Source: Bacilli bacterium (GTDB lineage: Bacteria > Bacillota_I > Bacilli_A > RF39 > UBA660). Taken from it: a DNA stretch of 33,713 bases. The DNA is taken from NCBI GenBank assembly GCA_017512495.1, contig JAFWGF010000013.1, forward strand, positions 1 through 33,713, in the 5' to 3' direction. This document shows positions 1-9,344 of the stretch, piece by piece; positions within the stretch are counted from its first letter, which is position 1, and each line of letters begins with the position of its first letter. The position numbers and the translations under genes are program-made. The notes beneath the pieces were generated by a model. That model was not told where the DNA came from, did not search any database, and saw only the letters and a list, made by a program, of their open reading frames with translations.

Positions 1-2508
1 AAATTAACTATTACAAATAGTTATACTCCAGAAAAAGATAAGATTACTGTAACTAAGATCTGGGACGATGCATCAGATCAAGATGGAAAGAGACCAGATG
101 ATGTAGCATTTACAGTAACAGGTAGTGATGGAAAAACATATAATGCAACACTAAGTGGTGATGAAGACACTTGGACACAAGAAGTAGAAGTAGATAAATT
201 CTATAATGGTGGAGAAGAAGTAACATTCACAGTAGATGAATCAGAAGTAACAGGTTATGAAAAGTCAATTGATAATAATAAATTAACAATTACAAATAGT
301 TATACTCCTGAAACAACAGAAGCAACTATTAAGAAAGTTTGGGAAGATGATGGAGACCGTGATGGTAAACAACCAAAGACTTTAAAAATGACATTGAATG
401 ATGCTGATAATACAGAAGTTACTCTAGATGAAAAAAATGGATGGACTGCAACAGTTTCTGGATTACCAAAATATGAAAATCATGGTACTCCAATCGATTA
501 TAGATGGACTGAGGAAGATATAGAAGAATATGAAATTAAGAGTAATGGAAAAAATGGATTAGTTCAAACTATCACAAATCATTATGATCCTGAATTAACA
601 TATGTATGTGTTAAGAAAGTATGGGATGATGATGAAAACCGTGATAACATTAGACCTGGTTCATTAACAGTAGTATTAAACGATGGTACTGAAGTAGTAT
701 TAAATGAACAAAATGGTTGGGCTGGAAGAGTAGATAATCTATTCAAATATCAAAACCATGGTCAATTAATCAACTATACATGGACTGAAAAAGACTTACC
801 AGAAGGATACGAATTAACTAATACAGATACTAATACTGATGAAAATGAAGCAGTTATTACAACATTAACTAATACTCATGACATTGCATTAACAGAAGCA
901 ACTGTTAAGAAAGTATGGGATGATGCTGATAATCAAGATGGTAAACAACCAGAAAGCTTACATGTACAATTACTTGGTGATGAACAAGCTGTTAAAGATG
1001 AAGATGGTGAAGAAGTAGTTGTAACATTAAGTGAAAGTACTGGATGGTCTGCAACAGTTGAAGGATTACCATTAAATGACAAAGGTACACCTATTGAATA
1101 TACTTGGAAAGAAGTAGATTTACCTGAAGGATATGAATTAACTGACACTTCTAAAGAAGGAACAGTAACAACATTAACAAATACTCATATACCTGAGAAG
1201 ATTGATATTCCAGTTAAGAAGGAATGGGTAAATAATGATCCGTATAGATTTGGAAATCCAACATCAGTTGTAGTTAACTTACTTGATAATGGAAAAGTAA
1301 TTGGTACTAGAACATTATCTGCTGGAAATAACTGGACTGATACATTCACAGGATTAGATAAATATCGTGGTGGACAACCAATTCCATATGAAGTTAAAGA
1401 AGAAGCAGTACTAGATTACGATACAAAAATTGAAGGTAGTATTGCTGACGGATTTACAGTAATTAATACTTATAATCCAACATTAATACCAATTGAAGTT
1501 ACTAAGACTTGGGATGACGCTAACGATCAAGACGGTGTTAGACCAGAAACAATTGAAATGACATTAATTGGTAAAGTAAATGGTGAAGTAAAATATACTT
1601 CAAAGGCAGAAACAGTAACTGATGCTGACTATCAAAATAATAATACATGGAAGCATACATTTACTGATTTACCTAAGAGATATTTAGGTCAAGAAATCAA
1701 ATACTCTGTAGTTGAAACATTAGCTGATGATTCTCCTTATACAGAAACAAGTCTGACTGATTTAGAAATTAAGAATCATTATGATCCACAAACTATAACA
1801 TTTAATGTTACTAAGAGTTGGGATGATGATGATGATAATGATGGTAAGAGACCTAAATCAATTACAGTACATCTATTAAAAGATGGAGATGAAATTCAAA
1901 CTGAAACAATTACTGAAGCAGATGGATGGACATTCTCATTTGGACCTCTAGATAAGTTTAGAGATCATGGTGTTGAGATTGACTATACAATTATAGAAGA
2001 TCCAGTAGAATACTATGAAAATACTAATACTTCATATACTCCAAAAGATAATAATACAACAGATGCTGTAGTTGTTAATACTCATGAAAAAATTCAAACT
2101 GAAATTAGTATTAAGAAGATTTGGAAAGATGATAATAATAAATATAATTATCGTCCAGATACAATTACTGTAGAAGTTTACGGTAATGGTAAACTAACAA
2201 GAACAGTTACAATAAGTGCTAAAGAAGATTGGGAAATAGTAGTAGATGGATTAGATATGTACGAAAAGGGTAAAGAGATTGAATATACAATCAAAGAAAA
2301 ACCAGTCGCACATTACACTACATCTATCGATGGTACAGCTACTGATGGATTCACAGTTACTAACACAGTAGAGAATCCACCAGAGATAGTTCCACCACAC
2401 ACTGGTATTGAAGTGAATGGTGAAGTAGCTACTGACAAATATCTTGCCTTACTTATGGCTATACTTACTATGTTTGCTAGTGCTGGTTTAAGAAGAATAA
2501 ATGAGTAA
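1..2508 (+). CDS. Cna_B-repeat cell-wall surface protein, 5' end outside window
   Basis: The frame is open from base 1, so the gene is cut by the left edge; the first ATG (388) lies inside a repeat and is not the start. 835 residues are visible. At least eight repeats of about 95-100 residues each open with a K-x-W-x-[DN] motif (bases ~55, 337, 619, 910, 1216, 1504, 1813 and 2116), carry a central Y-T-x-x-E segment and end in a T-N-[TSH] strand. This is the Cna protein B-type fold, whose members usually form Lys-Asn isopeptide bonds that stiffen surface stalks. The C-terminus has P-P-H-T-G, a hydrophobic stretch (YLALLMAILTMF) and a basic RR tail: a PxTG-type sortase sorting signal, though not a textbook LPXTG. 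A sortase gene follows directly. Likely role: long adhesin or pilus-like stalk attached to peptidoglycan. The ligand is unknown. Confidence 0.9.
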   Translation, partial: KLTITNSYTPEKDKITVTKIWDDASDQDGKRPDDVAFTVTGSDGKTYNATLSGDEDTWTQEVEVDKFYNGGEEVTFTVDESEVTGYEKSIDNNKLTITNSYTPETTEATIKKVWEDDGDRDGKQPKTLKMTLNDADNTEVTLDEKNGWTATVSGLPKYENHGTPIDYRWTEEDIEEYEIKSNGKNGLVQTITNHYDPELTYVCVKKVWDDDENRDNIRPGSLTVVLNDGTEVVLNEQNGWAGRVDNLFKYQNHGQLINYTWTEKDLPEGYELTNTDTNTDENEAVITTLTNTHDIALTEATVKKVWDDADNQDGKQPESLHVQLLGDEQAVKDEDGEEVVVTLSESTGWSATVEGLPLNDKGTPIEYTWKEVDLPEGYELTDTSKEGTVTTLTNTHIPEKIDIPVKKEWVNNDPYRFGNPTSVVVNLLDNGKVIGTRTLSAGNNWTDTFTGLDKYRGGQPIPYEVKEEAVLDYDTKIEGSIADGFTVINTYNPTLIPIEVTKTWDDANDQDGVRPETIEMTLIGKVNGEVKYTSKAETVTDADYQNNNTWKHTFTDLPKRYLGQEIKYSVVETLADDSPYTETSLTDLEIKNHYDPQTITFNVTKSWDDDDDNDGKRPKSITVHLLKDGDEIQTETITEADGWTFSFGPLDKFRDHGVEIDYTIIEDPVEYYENTNTSYTPKDNNTTDAVVVNTHEKIQTEISIKKIWKDDNNKYNYRPDTITVEVYGNGKLTRTVTISAKEDWEIVVDGLDMYEKGKEIEYTIKEKPVAHYTTSIDGTATDGFTVTNTVENPPEIVPPHTGIEVNGEVATDKYLALLMAILTMFASAGLRRINE

Positions 2509-2512
2509 AAAG

Positions 2513-2540
2513 AAGAAGACTTAGGTCTTCTTTTTTTTTT
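2513..2540 (+). terminator. Rho-independent terminator of the Cna_B gene
   Basis: Stem AAGAAGAC / GTCTTCTT with loop TTAG (2513-2532), followed by an unbroken T run to 2540. The T run overlaps the -35 box of the next gene, so the two units are packed together with no spare sequence. Confidence 0.9.
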
Positions 2541-2567
2541 GACTAAAATAGTTGAATATGTTATAAT
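2539..2567 (+). promoter_or_regulatory. Sortase promoter (TTGACT-17-TATAAT)
   Basis: TTGACT at 2539-2544, a 17-nt spacer, and TATAAT at 2562-2567. Transcription should start near 2574. This rules out the ATG at 2568, which lies upstream of the expected start point, and supports the ATG at 2589. Confidence 0.8.
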
Positions 2568-2588
2568 ATGGCGCAAAGAAGGGATATT

Positions 2589-3281
2589 ATGCGTAATAAA
2601 TTAGATATAATAATACCAATACTTTTATTAGTATATTTATCTGCTGTTGTTCCTGTTAATCCTAGGTACTTAAAAGATCCAGAAGGGAAAACTGTCATAG
2701 TAGATAAATTAGAACAAAATAATGTTAGTATAAATCAGTTAAGAAAAGAATATAATAATCAAGATATTATAGCTTACCTAGAAATACCAAATGTTTTAGG
2801 GGAACCTATTGTTCAAACAAATGATAATGAGTATTATCTACATAATGATATTTATAAAAAAGATAATATTATTGGGGCTAGTTTTTTAGATTATCGTAAT
2901 AATCTGGATAGTGATAAAAAACTATTAATATATGGACATAGTAATCCTGAAGGAACTTTACCTTTTGTTAAATTGATTAATTATAATAACGAAGATTTTT
3001 TTAGAGAAAATAGATATATTTATTTGATTGATAGTAATCGTAAAAGAAAATATGAAGTATTTGCTAGTTATATAGAAACAGAAGATTTTGACTATGTTAA
3101 TTTAAAAAGCTTTGGTGGTCTTACTTATGGAGAACATTTAAACAAATTAAAAAATAAATCTTATGTTCCAAGTGATATTAAATTAGATGATAATTCTAAA
3201 GTGCTAATTTTACAGACTTGTAGTTATGCTGAAATAGATACTAATTTAAAATATCAACTAGTTATGGCTAAAGAAGTATAA
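2589..3281 (+). CDS. Class B-like sortase
   Basis: 230 residues from ATG 2589. This start is preceded by AAAGAAGGG (2575-2583), and the ATG at 2568 would precede the transcript. An N-terminal membrane anchor (about residues 6-22) is followed by an extracellular sortase domain with catalytic His117 in YGHS and Cys211 in LQTCSY. Sortases cleave a sorting signal and join the protein to the cell wall; the neighbouring Cna_B protein with its PHTG anchor is the obvious substrate. The TC-S-Y context and overall spacing resemble class B enzymes. Oddity: no arginine occurs after Cys211, where the third catalytic residue normally sits; a Lys-Tyr pair (221-222) occupies that region. Either the alignment differs in this lineage or the active site is altered. 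Confidence 0.85.
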   Translation: MRNKLDIIIPILLLVYLSAVVPVNPRYLKDPEGKTVIVDKLEQNNVSINQLRKEYNNQDIIAYLEIPNVLGEPIVQTNDNEYYLHNDIYKKDNIIGASFLDYRNNLDSDKKLLIYGHSNPEGTLPFVKLINYNNEDFFRENRYIYLIDSNRKRKYEVFASYIETEDFDYVNLKSFGGLTYGEHLNKLKNKSYVPSDIKLDDNSKVLILQTCSYAEIDTNLKYQLVMAKEV

Positions 3282-3303
3282 ATACCAGAAATGGTATTTT
3301 TTC
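3281..3303 (+). terminator. Terminator after the sortase gene
   Basis: Stem AATACCA / TGGTATT (3281-3287 / 3292-3298) with loop GAAA, followed by a T run. The left arm begins on the last base of the stop codon. Confidence 0.8.
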
Positions 3304-3346
3304 TTTGTATTATAAGATTTTGAATGTCAAATAAAGTAAAGCTTTA

Positions 3347-3375
3347 TTGAAAAGATGTAAAGTTTTAGGTATAAT
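3347..3375 (+). promoter_or_regulatory. parE promoter (TTGAAA-17-TATAAT)
   Basis: TTGAAA at 3347-3352, a 17-nt spacer, and TATAAT at 3370-3375. A TAGGAGTG ribosome binding site lies 7-8 nt before ATG 3403. Confidence 0.75.
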
Positions 3376-3402
3376 ATAATAGGAATATAGGAGTGATAAA
3401 AT

Positions 3403-5307
3403 ATGGCTGGAAAATATGATGCTTCATCGATTAAAATACTTGAAGGTTTAGAAGCTGTACGTAAACGTCCAGGAATGTATATTGGTTCTACTGATAAGCG
3501 TGGACTTCATCATTTGATTTGGGAAATAGTAGATAACTCAGTAGATGAAGCAATTAATGGATATGGAGACTATATTAAGATTACTCTTCATAAAGATAAT
3601 TCAGTAACTGTAGAAGATCATGGTCGTGGTGTTCCGACTGGTATGCATGAATCTGGTAAAAGTACTCCTGAAGTTATTTATACAGTATTACATGCTGGTG
3701 GTAAATTTGAAAGTGATGGTTATAAAGTATCTGGTGGATTACATGGTGTAGGATCTTCTGTTGTTAATGCTTTATCTAAATGGATGGAAGTAACTATCAA
3801 AAGAGATCATGAAGAAAGTTATATTAAATTTGAGAATGGTGGCCATGTTGCGGTACCTTTAAAGAAGATAGGTACTACTAATAGAACTGGAACTACTGTT
3901 CATTTTATGCCTGATGATGAAATATTTTCGACAACTAATTTTTCATATACAACTGTTTGTGAAAGAATGCAAGAAAGTGCTTTTCTTTTAAAAGGTATTA
4001 CTATCGAAGTAGTAGATGAAGAAGATGAAAGAGATGCTAAATTTCATTATGAAAGAGGTATTGAAGAGTTTGTAGAAGCATTAAATAAAGGCAAAAATAC
4101 ACTTCATAAAGTATTAAGCTTTAATGGATTAAAAGATAAGATAGATGTAGAAATATCTATGCAATATACTGATACTTATAATGAAAACATTGTTAGCTTT
4201 GTAAATAATGTTAAAACTATAGATGGTGGTAGTCATGAAGTAGGATTTAAGACAGCTCTTACTCGTGTGTTTAATGACTATGCTAAGAGTAATGGTTTTG
4301 TTAAAGGTAAAGATAAAGCTTTTGAAGGTAGTGATGTTAGAGAAGGACTTACTGCTGTTATAAGTTTAAAGATACCTGAAGAAATATTACAATTTGAGGG
4401 ACAAACTAAAGGTAAACTTGGTACTCCCGGGGCTAAGACTGCAGTTGAAAATATTGTTACAGAACAAATAAGAGTTTATTTAGAAGAGAATAAAGCTATC
4501 GCAACTGATATTATTAATAAGAGTTTAAAGAGTAAGATAGCAAGAGAGGCTGCTCGTAAAGCTCGTGAAGAAGCTCGTAAAGGTACAAAGAATAATAAAA
4601 AAGAAAGAAGTCTATCAGGTAAACTAGCTCCTGCTCAAAGTAGAGAAAGAGATAAAAAAGAATTGTTCCTAGTCGAAGGTGATTCTGCAGGTGGTTCTGC
4701 TAAACAAGGGAGAGATAGACGTTATCAAGCAATTCTTCCTCTTCGTGGTAAAGTATTAAATACTGAAAAAACTAAAGAAGAAGATATTTTAAAGAATGAA
4801 GAAATTAATACAATGATATATACAATTGGTGCTGGATATGGACCTAACTTTGATATTAAAGATTGTGAATATAGTAAAGTTATAATCATGAGTGATGCTG
4901 ATGAAGATGGTGGTCATATTCAATGTCTTTTACTAACATTCTTCTATCGTTATATGAAACCATTAATAGAAGATGGTAGATTATTTGTAGCTTTACCACC
5001 TTTATTTAAAATACAAAGCGGTAAAGAAGTAGAATATGCTTATACAGTAGAAGAAATGAAAGAGAAAAGTAAAGGTAAAAAATGTGATATTCAACGTTAT
5101 AAAGGTCTTGGTGAAATGAATGCTGATCAATTATGTGAAACAACTATGAAACCAGGAAGTAGAACCCTAATTAGAGTTAATATTGAAGATGCTCAATTAG
5201 CAGAAAAACGTGTATCTATTCTAATGGGTGATGATGTACCTCCTCGTAAAGAATGGATTGAAGAAAATGTTGAATTCTCACTTGAGGATGATTATCAAAT
5301 CGTTTGA
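3403..5307 (+). CDS. parE: DNA topoisomerase IV subunit B
   Basis: 634 residues, the usual size. It forms the ATPase half of topoisomerase IV, which unlinks daughter chromosomes. The GHKL ATPase domain shows Glu41/Asn45 in EIVDNSVDEA, D72-x-G-x-G76 and GGLHGVG (111-117). The Toprim domain shows E425-G-D-S-A-G-G and the metal-binding Asp498/500/502 in SDADEDGG. ParE rather than GyrB is favoured by the Gram-positive ParE-like stretch KVLNTEKTKEEDILKNEEIN and by parC lying downstream. The common [TS]DAD[TV]DG[AS]H motif reads SDADEDGGH here, with its metal-binding residues intact. The gene ends in TGA; a small membrane-protein gene separates it from parC. Confidence 0.95.
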   Translation: MAGKYDASSIKILEGLEAVRKRPGMYIGSTDKRGLHHLIWEIVDNSVDEAINGYGDYIKITLHKDNSVTVEDHGRGVPTGMHESGKSTPEVIYTVLHAGGKFESDGYKVSGGLHGVGSSVVNALSKWMEVTIKRDHEESYIKFENGGHVAVPLKKIGTTNRTGTTVHFMPDDEIFSTTNFSYTTVCERMQESAFLLKGITIEVVDEEDERDAKFHYERGIEEFVEALNKGKNTLHKVLSFNGLKDKIDVEISMQYTDTYNENIVSFVNNVKTIDGGSHEVGFKTALTRVFNDYAKSNGFVKGKDKAFEGSDVREGLTAVISLKIPEEILQFEGQTKGKLGTPGAKTAVENIVTEQIRVYLEENKAIATDIINKSLKSKIAREAARKAREEARKGTKNNKKERSLSGKLAPAQSRERDKKELFLVEGDSAGGSAKQGRDRRYQAILPLRGKVLNTEKTKEEDILKNEEINTMIYTIGAGYGPNFDIKDCEYSKVIIMSDADEDGGHIQCLLLTFFYRYMKPLIEDGRLFVALPPLFKIQSGKEVEYAYTVEEMKEKSKGKKCDIQRYKGLGEMNADQLCETTMKPGSRTLIRVNIEDAQLAEKRVSILMGDDVPPRKEWIEENVEFSLEDDYQIV

Positions 5308-5333
5308 TAAAATCTTTTGATTATAGGAGAAAT

Positions 5334-5831
5334 ATGAAAAAGAATAAAAAAATAATAATTATAATTTTGGCTCTAATACTATTAGTTTGTGGTATAAGCT
5401 TAATTATATTTGGACCTAAGCTTTATTATGTTAAAGCATTTAATCATAAAGATAATTTAGATAAGATAGAGTGCAAATATAATGAACCAGAAAGTGAAAC
5501 TGATTATTATAATTGTTATTTTCGTAATAATAAAAAATGCAAATTTCCAAAAATGTGCGGGCCCTATTATGGAGCAAAAATTGTATTTCCAGATGGGGAA
5601 CTAATTATAGAAGAAAATAGAATAGATTCCCTATTAGATGAAACCTATAATGAAGATACTTCAATTATTTATTTAAATAAAAAGATTTCATCAAAAAAAG
5701 TGAGAAAATACTTAGGTGAATATGTAGACATAATGCATGATAATAATCATTGTGGAGTGGGAATAAATAAAATAAAAAAGTTAAATGATAATTACTATTA
5801 TCTAGTATATTCTACAAGTGAAGAATGCTAA
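5334..5831 (+). CDS. Membrane-anchored Cys-containing protein of unknown function
   Basis: 165 residues from ATG 5334, which is preceded by TAGGAG. A TTG start at 5304 would add ten residues and overlap the parE stop but lacks a good ribosome binding site. A basic MKKNKK head leads into one hydrophobic helix (about residues 6-30), so the rest is probably outside the membrane. The outer part has several cysteines (ECKY, NCYF, KCKF, KMCGP, HCGVG and a terminal EEC), consistent with disulfides. I do not recognise a family. It sits between parE and parC, which are normally adjacent, and appears co-transcribed with them. Confidence 0.7.
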   Translation: MKKNKKIIIIILALILLVCGISLIIFGPKLYYVKAFNHKDNLDKIECKYNEPESETDYYNCYFRNNKKCKFPKMCGPYYGAKIVFPDGELIIEENRIDSLLDETYNEDTSIIYLNKKISSKKVRKYLGEYVDIMHDNNHCGVGINKIKKLNDNYYYLVYSTSEEC

Positions 5832-5853
5832 AATATGAAGAAAGAGTGATTGT

Positions 5854-8412
5854 ATGCCGAAGAAGAAAACTGATACAGAAAAAGTAATAGAGAAGATTTT
5901 TGATTATACTCTAGAAGACATCATGGGTGAAAGATTTGGTAGTTATTCTAAGTATATTATTCAAGATCGTGCTATTCCTGATGCTCGTGATGGATTAAAA
6001 CCAGTTCAAAGACGTATTTTATACTCTATGAATAAAGAACATAATACTTATGATAAAGGTTATCGTAAGAGTGCTAAGACTGTTGGAGATGTTATTGGTA
6101 ATTACCATCCTCATGGTGATACATCTATTTACGATGCAATGGTTCGTATGAGTCAACCTTGGAAGACAAGACTTCCATATATCGATATGCATGGTAATAA
6201 TGGATCTATTGATGGAGATAGTCCTGCTGCTTATCGTTATACAGAAGCAAGACTTTCAAAAATAGCTAATGAAATGCTTAGGGATATCGATAAAGATACA
6301 GTTGAATTTGCTCCTAACTTTGATGATACTACAGTTGAGCCAACTGTGTTACCAGCTAGATTCCCAGCATTATTAGTTTATGGTGCACAAGGTATTAGTG
6401 CTGGTTATGCTACTAATATACCTACACATAACTTGAATGAAGTAGTAGATGCAACAATTCATAGAATAGATTATCCAAATTGTGCTTTAGAAACTTTAAT
6501 GAGATATGTTAAAGGACCTGATTTTCCTACTGGTGGTGTAGTAGAAGGTATTGAAGGTATTAAAGAAGCCTATGAAACAGGTCGTGGAAGAATAATTATA
6601 AAAAGTAAATTTACTATTGAAAAAGAAAAAGGTACTCCACAAATAATTATTACTGAAATACCATTTGAAGTTAATAAAGCTCTTATGGTTAAGAAAATAG
6701 ATGATATTCGTATCGATAAAAAAGTTGATGGAATAGTAGAAGTAAGAGATGAATCAGCAGCTGATATAAGAATAGTAATTGAATTAAAGAAGACAGCTAA
6801 TATTGATTTAATTACTAATTACTTATTAAAAAATACAGATATGCAAATATCATATAACTTTAATATGGTATCTATTGTAAATAGAAGACCTAAATTATTA
6901 GGATTAGCAGGAGCATTAGATGCTTTTATAGCTCATCAAAGAGAAGTAATTAGACGTAGAACAGAATTTGATTTAGCTCATGCTAAAGCTAGATATCATA
7001 TCTTAGAAGGTTTAATTAAATGTATTTCTATTTTAGATGAAGTAATAAAAGTAATTAGATCTTCTAAAAATAAAGCAGATGCAAAAGAGAACTTAGTAAA
7101 AGAATTTGATTTTACTATGGAGCAAGCTGAAGCTATTGTTACATTACAATTATATAGATTAACTAATACTGATGTAGTAGCTTTAGAAGAAGAAATGAAA
7201 GATTTAGAAAAAAAGATTTCTATTTGGGAACAAATACTTAATAATGAAGCTGCTTTAAAACATGTAATGAAAAAAGAATTACAAAATATAAATAAAGAAT
7301 ATGTTACTCCTAGACTTACAGATATTAAAGAGGAAATTACTGAGATTAAGATAGATGAAGCAGATATGATTGCTAAAGAAGATGTAGTAGTAGTTATTAC
7401 AAAAGATGGATATATTAAACGTACTTCATTAAGAAGTTATGGTTCATCTAATATAGATGATATGACATTAAAAGAAAATGATTATATTATGGGTATGTAT
7501 GAAATGAATACTACTGATACTATCTTAGTATTTACTTCTGGAGGTAATTATTTACATATACCAGTACATATTATTCCTGATTTAAAATGGAAAGATATGC
7601 CTAAACATGTAAGTAATGTTATTGAAGTACCTGGAGAAGAACAAATTGTTGGTGCTATACCTGCATATGATTTTAGTAGCGATAAAAATATTATTATTAC
7701 GACTAAAGATGGTATGATTAAACGTTCTAAATTAAAAGAGTTTAAACTATTAAGATATAATAAAGCTACTAGTTGTATGAAACTAAAAGAGGGAGATCAA
7801 GTAATAAGTGTTTTATCAGAAGAGTTTGATACAGTCTTCTTAACAACAAATACTGGTTATGGATTAAGCTTTAAAACAGAAGAAATACCTATAGTAGGTG
7901 TTAAAGCTGCTGGTGTAAAAGCAATTAAATTAAAAGATGATTACTTAGTATCATGTAATAACTTCTCATATAATACACATGAATTTATCTCAATAATTAC
8001 TGATAAAGGAACTGGTAAGAGAGTAAGATTATCTGAATTTGAATTATCTACTCGTACAAGACGTGGTATTCAAGTAATGCGAGAAGTTAAGACTAATCCA
8101 TATATAATATTAAAAACATTTATAACTGATACTAGAAATCATATTGGACTTAGAAATGGTCAAATAGTAGTAGTTAAACTAACTGAATTACCTATTGTAG
8201 ATAGATATTCTACTGGTAGTCAAATTACTAAACAAAAATTAAATGATGCTTTTGTAGTAGCTAATTTAACTAAAATAAAGAAAGATCAAGATAGTTTAAT
8301 TGAAGCTGAAGAAGTAGAAGTAACAGAAGAAGTAAAAACACCAAAGAAAGATCAAATATCTCTACAAGAGATAGATGATCGATTAATGACAATAGATGAC
8401 TTTTTAGATTAA
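5854..8412 (+). CDS. parC: DNA topoisomerase IV subunit A
   Basis: 852 residues. This is the DNA-breaking subunit that works with ParE. The winged-helix/tower part carries the catalytic tyrosine (Tyr129 in AAYRYTEARL), and the C-terminal part shows repeated beta-pinwheel blades (TKDGYIKRTSLRSY, TKDGMIKRSKLKEF, TDKGTGKRVRLSEF). The quinolone-pocket segment reads HPHGDTSIYDAM: Thr90 where Staphylococcus aureus ParC has Ser80, and Asp94 where it has Glu84. The acidic tail (EAEEVEVTEEV) is extra. The gene lies 22 nt after the small membrane-protein gene and closes the unit with a terminator. Confidence 0.95.
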   Translation: MPKKKTDTEKVIEKIFDYTLEDIMGERFGSYSKYIIQDRAIPDARDGLKPVQRRILYSMNKEHNTYDKGYRKSAKTVGDVIGNYHPHGDTSIYDAMVRMSQPWKTRLPYIDMHGNNGSIDGDSPAAYRYTEARLSKIANEMLRDIDKDTVEFAPNFDDTTVEPTVLPARFPALLVYGAQGISAGYATNIPTHNLNEVVDATIHRIDYPNCALETLMRYVKGPDFPTGGVVEGIEGIKEAYETGRGRIIIKSKFTIEKEKGTPQIIITEIPFEVNKALMVKKIDDIRIDKKVDGIVEVRDESAADIRIVIELKKTANIDLITNYLLKNTDMQISYNFNMVSIVNRRPKLLGLAGALDAFIAHQREVIRRRTEFDLAHAKARYHILEGLIKCISILDEVIKVIRSSKNKADAKENLVKEFDFTMEQAEAIVTLQLYRLTNTDVVALEEEMKDLEKKISIWEQILNNEAALKHVMKKELQNINKEYVTPRLTDIKEEITEIKIDEADMIAKEDVVVVITKDGYIKRTSLRSYGSSNIDDMTLKENDYIMGMYEMNTTDTILVFTSGGNYLHIPVHIIPDLKWKDMPKHVSNVIEVPGEEQIVGAIPAYDFSSDKNIIITTKDGMIKRSKLKEFKLLRYNKATSCMKLKEGDQVISVLSEEFDTVFLTTNTGYGLSFKTEEIPIVGVKAAGVKAIKLKDDYLVSCNNFSYNTHEFISIITDKGTGKRVRLSEFELSTRTRRGIQVMREVKTNPYIILKTFITDTRNHIGLRNGQIVVVKLTELPIVDRYSTGSQITKQKLNDAFVVANLTKIKKDQDSLIEAEEVEVTEEVKTPKKDQISLQEIDDRLMTIDDFLD

Positions 8413-8434
8413 AAGAAGTAATACTTCTTTTTTT
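8413..8434 (+). terminator. Terminator after parC
   Basis: Stem AAGAAGT / ACTTCTT (8413-8419 / 8423-8429) with loop AAT, followed by T's to 8434. It starts right after the stop codon. Confidence 0.85.
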
Positions 8435-8466
8435 CTTTCTTTTACATAAAATGTAGTGGTGATATT

Positions 8467-8817
8467 ATGTCAAAAGAAACATTTAAAATGTTTGCCAGAA
8501 AGAATCCTTCTTTAGCAACTAATGTTATTAATGGGAAAACTTCTTGGCAACAACTATATGAATTATATGAAATATATGGAGAAGATAATAAAATATGGAA
8601 TAATTTTATAGATAAAGATAGTGTTATAGATAATATTTCTACTAGTGCTACTACTATGAAAGAATTTATTAATACTTTTAAAAATCTTGATATGGATTCA
8701 GTTCAAAAAGGAATAACTAATATTCAAAAAACAATTGGTTTATTACAAGACTTAGGTATAGGTAATAAACTACCTAATAATGAAAGTAGACCAATTTATC
8801 AAAGGTTTGATTCATAA
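8467..8817 (+). CDS. ylbD: YlbD-like protein
   Basis: 116 residues. It resembles Bacillus YlbD in the first half: F-x-x-K-N-P-x-L, a G-K-T-S-W-Q-x-L-Y motif and a G-E-D-N-K-I-W segment (residues about 9-45). The rest is helical (KDSVIDNIS, TMKEFINTFKNLD). YlbD is annotated in Bacillus as a spore-coat-associated protein, but no sporulation gene is visible here, so a general role is as likely. Recognition rests on the motif plus gene order: ylbE-like, ylbF-like and rsmD follow, as in Bacillus subtilis. It starts after GGTGAT-ATT-ATG with a TAAAAT -10-like box at 8447, and overlaps the next start by one base (TAATG). Confidence 0.75.
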   Translation: MSKETFKMFARKNPSLATNVINGKTSWQQLYELYEIYGEDNKIWNNFIDKDSVIDNISTSATTMKEFINTFKNLDMDSVQKGITNIQKTIGLLQDLGIGNKLPNNESRPIYQRFDS

Positions 8818-9035
8818 TGGATAGAAGAGTATTAAATATAATTAGAAATAATCCTATGATATATGCTTTTTTAAGAGATGAATCATATCATTATATTTAT
8901 CTATATCAAGATCCTAATTATATTAAAACTATTGAAAAATTAGCTAAAGAAAGATACAGAGTAAAATATAGTGATAGGATTGATAAAATAAGTAATAATT
9001 TAGAATTGATAAAAACTTTTTTAGATGTTATTTAA
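8817..9035 (+). CDS. ylbE: YlbE-like protein
   Basis: 72 residues, close to the YlbE family length. The pattern [RK]-x-[NH]-P-x-x-x-x-F-[LI]-R-[DE], then H/Y-x-Y-I-x-L-x-x-D-P, then a helix containing KLAKERY matches YlbE as I recall it. Function is unknown in all species. It overlaps the ylbD stop codon by one base, which implies translational coupling. Confidence 0.7.
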   Translation: MDRRVLNIIRNNPMIYAFLRDESYHYIYLYQDPNYIKTIEKLAKERYRVKYSDRIDKISNNLELIKTFLDVI

Positions 9036-9059
9036 CAAATAATATGATAAAATTAACTT

Positions 9060-9344
9060 ATGGAAGATTTAATAGAAAAAGTAGACAATTTAATAGATGC
9101 CATTGATAATACTAAACAAGTTAAAGAAATTAAGACTGTTAATGAAGAAATAATGAAAGATAAGAAATTATTAGATTTAATAAAAAAGTATAATGAAACA
9201 TATGATGATAAGATAAAAAAACAAATACTTGAAAACAAATTATTCTCTGACTATAAAGATAAAGAAACAGAATTAAATATCTTAATTTTAGATATAAATA
9301 GTAAACTAAAAAAAATTAGCAGTAAAGGCAAGTGTAATATATGA
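9060..9344 (+). CDS. ylbF: YlbF/YmcA-family protein
   Basis: 94 residues, almost wholly helical and charged (EKVDNLIDAIDNTKQVKEI, then LIKKYNETYDDK). The family includes RicF (YlbF) and RicA (YmcA), partners of the Y-complex that acts with RNase Y in mRNA maturation. The assignment rests on helical pattern and position between ylbE and rsmD. At 94 residues it is shorter than B. subtilis YlbF. No Shine-Dalgarno sequence precedes ATG 9060; TTTAGA-17-TATGAT (9020-9048) lies just upstream, so the mRNA may be nearly leaderless. The stop overlaps the rsmD start (ATGA). Confidence 0.6.
   Translation: MEDLIEKVDNLIDAIDNTKQVKEIKTVNEEIMKDKKLLDLIKKYNETYDDKIKKQILENKLFSDYKDKETELNILILDINSKLKKISSKGKCNI

Noticed and set aside
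388-390. ATG 388 as the start of the Cna_B gene
   Set aside because: The frame is open to base 1 with two more repeat starts upstream and no ribosome binding site at 388.
933-1148. Minus-strand frame inside the Cna_B repeats
   Set aside because: Shadow of repetitive plus-strand coding sequence with no start signals.
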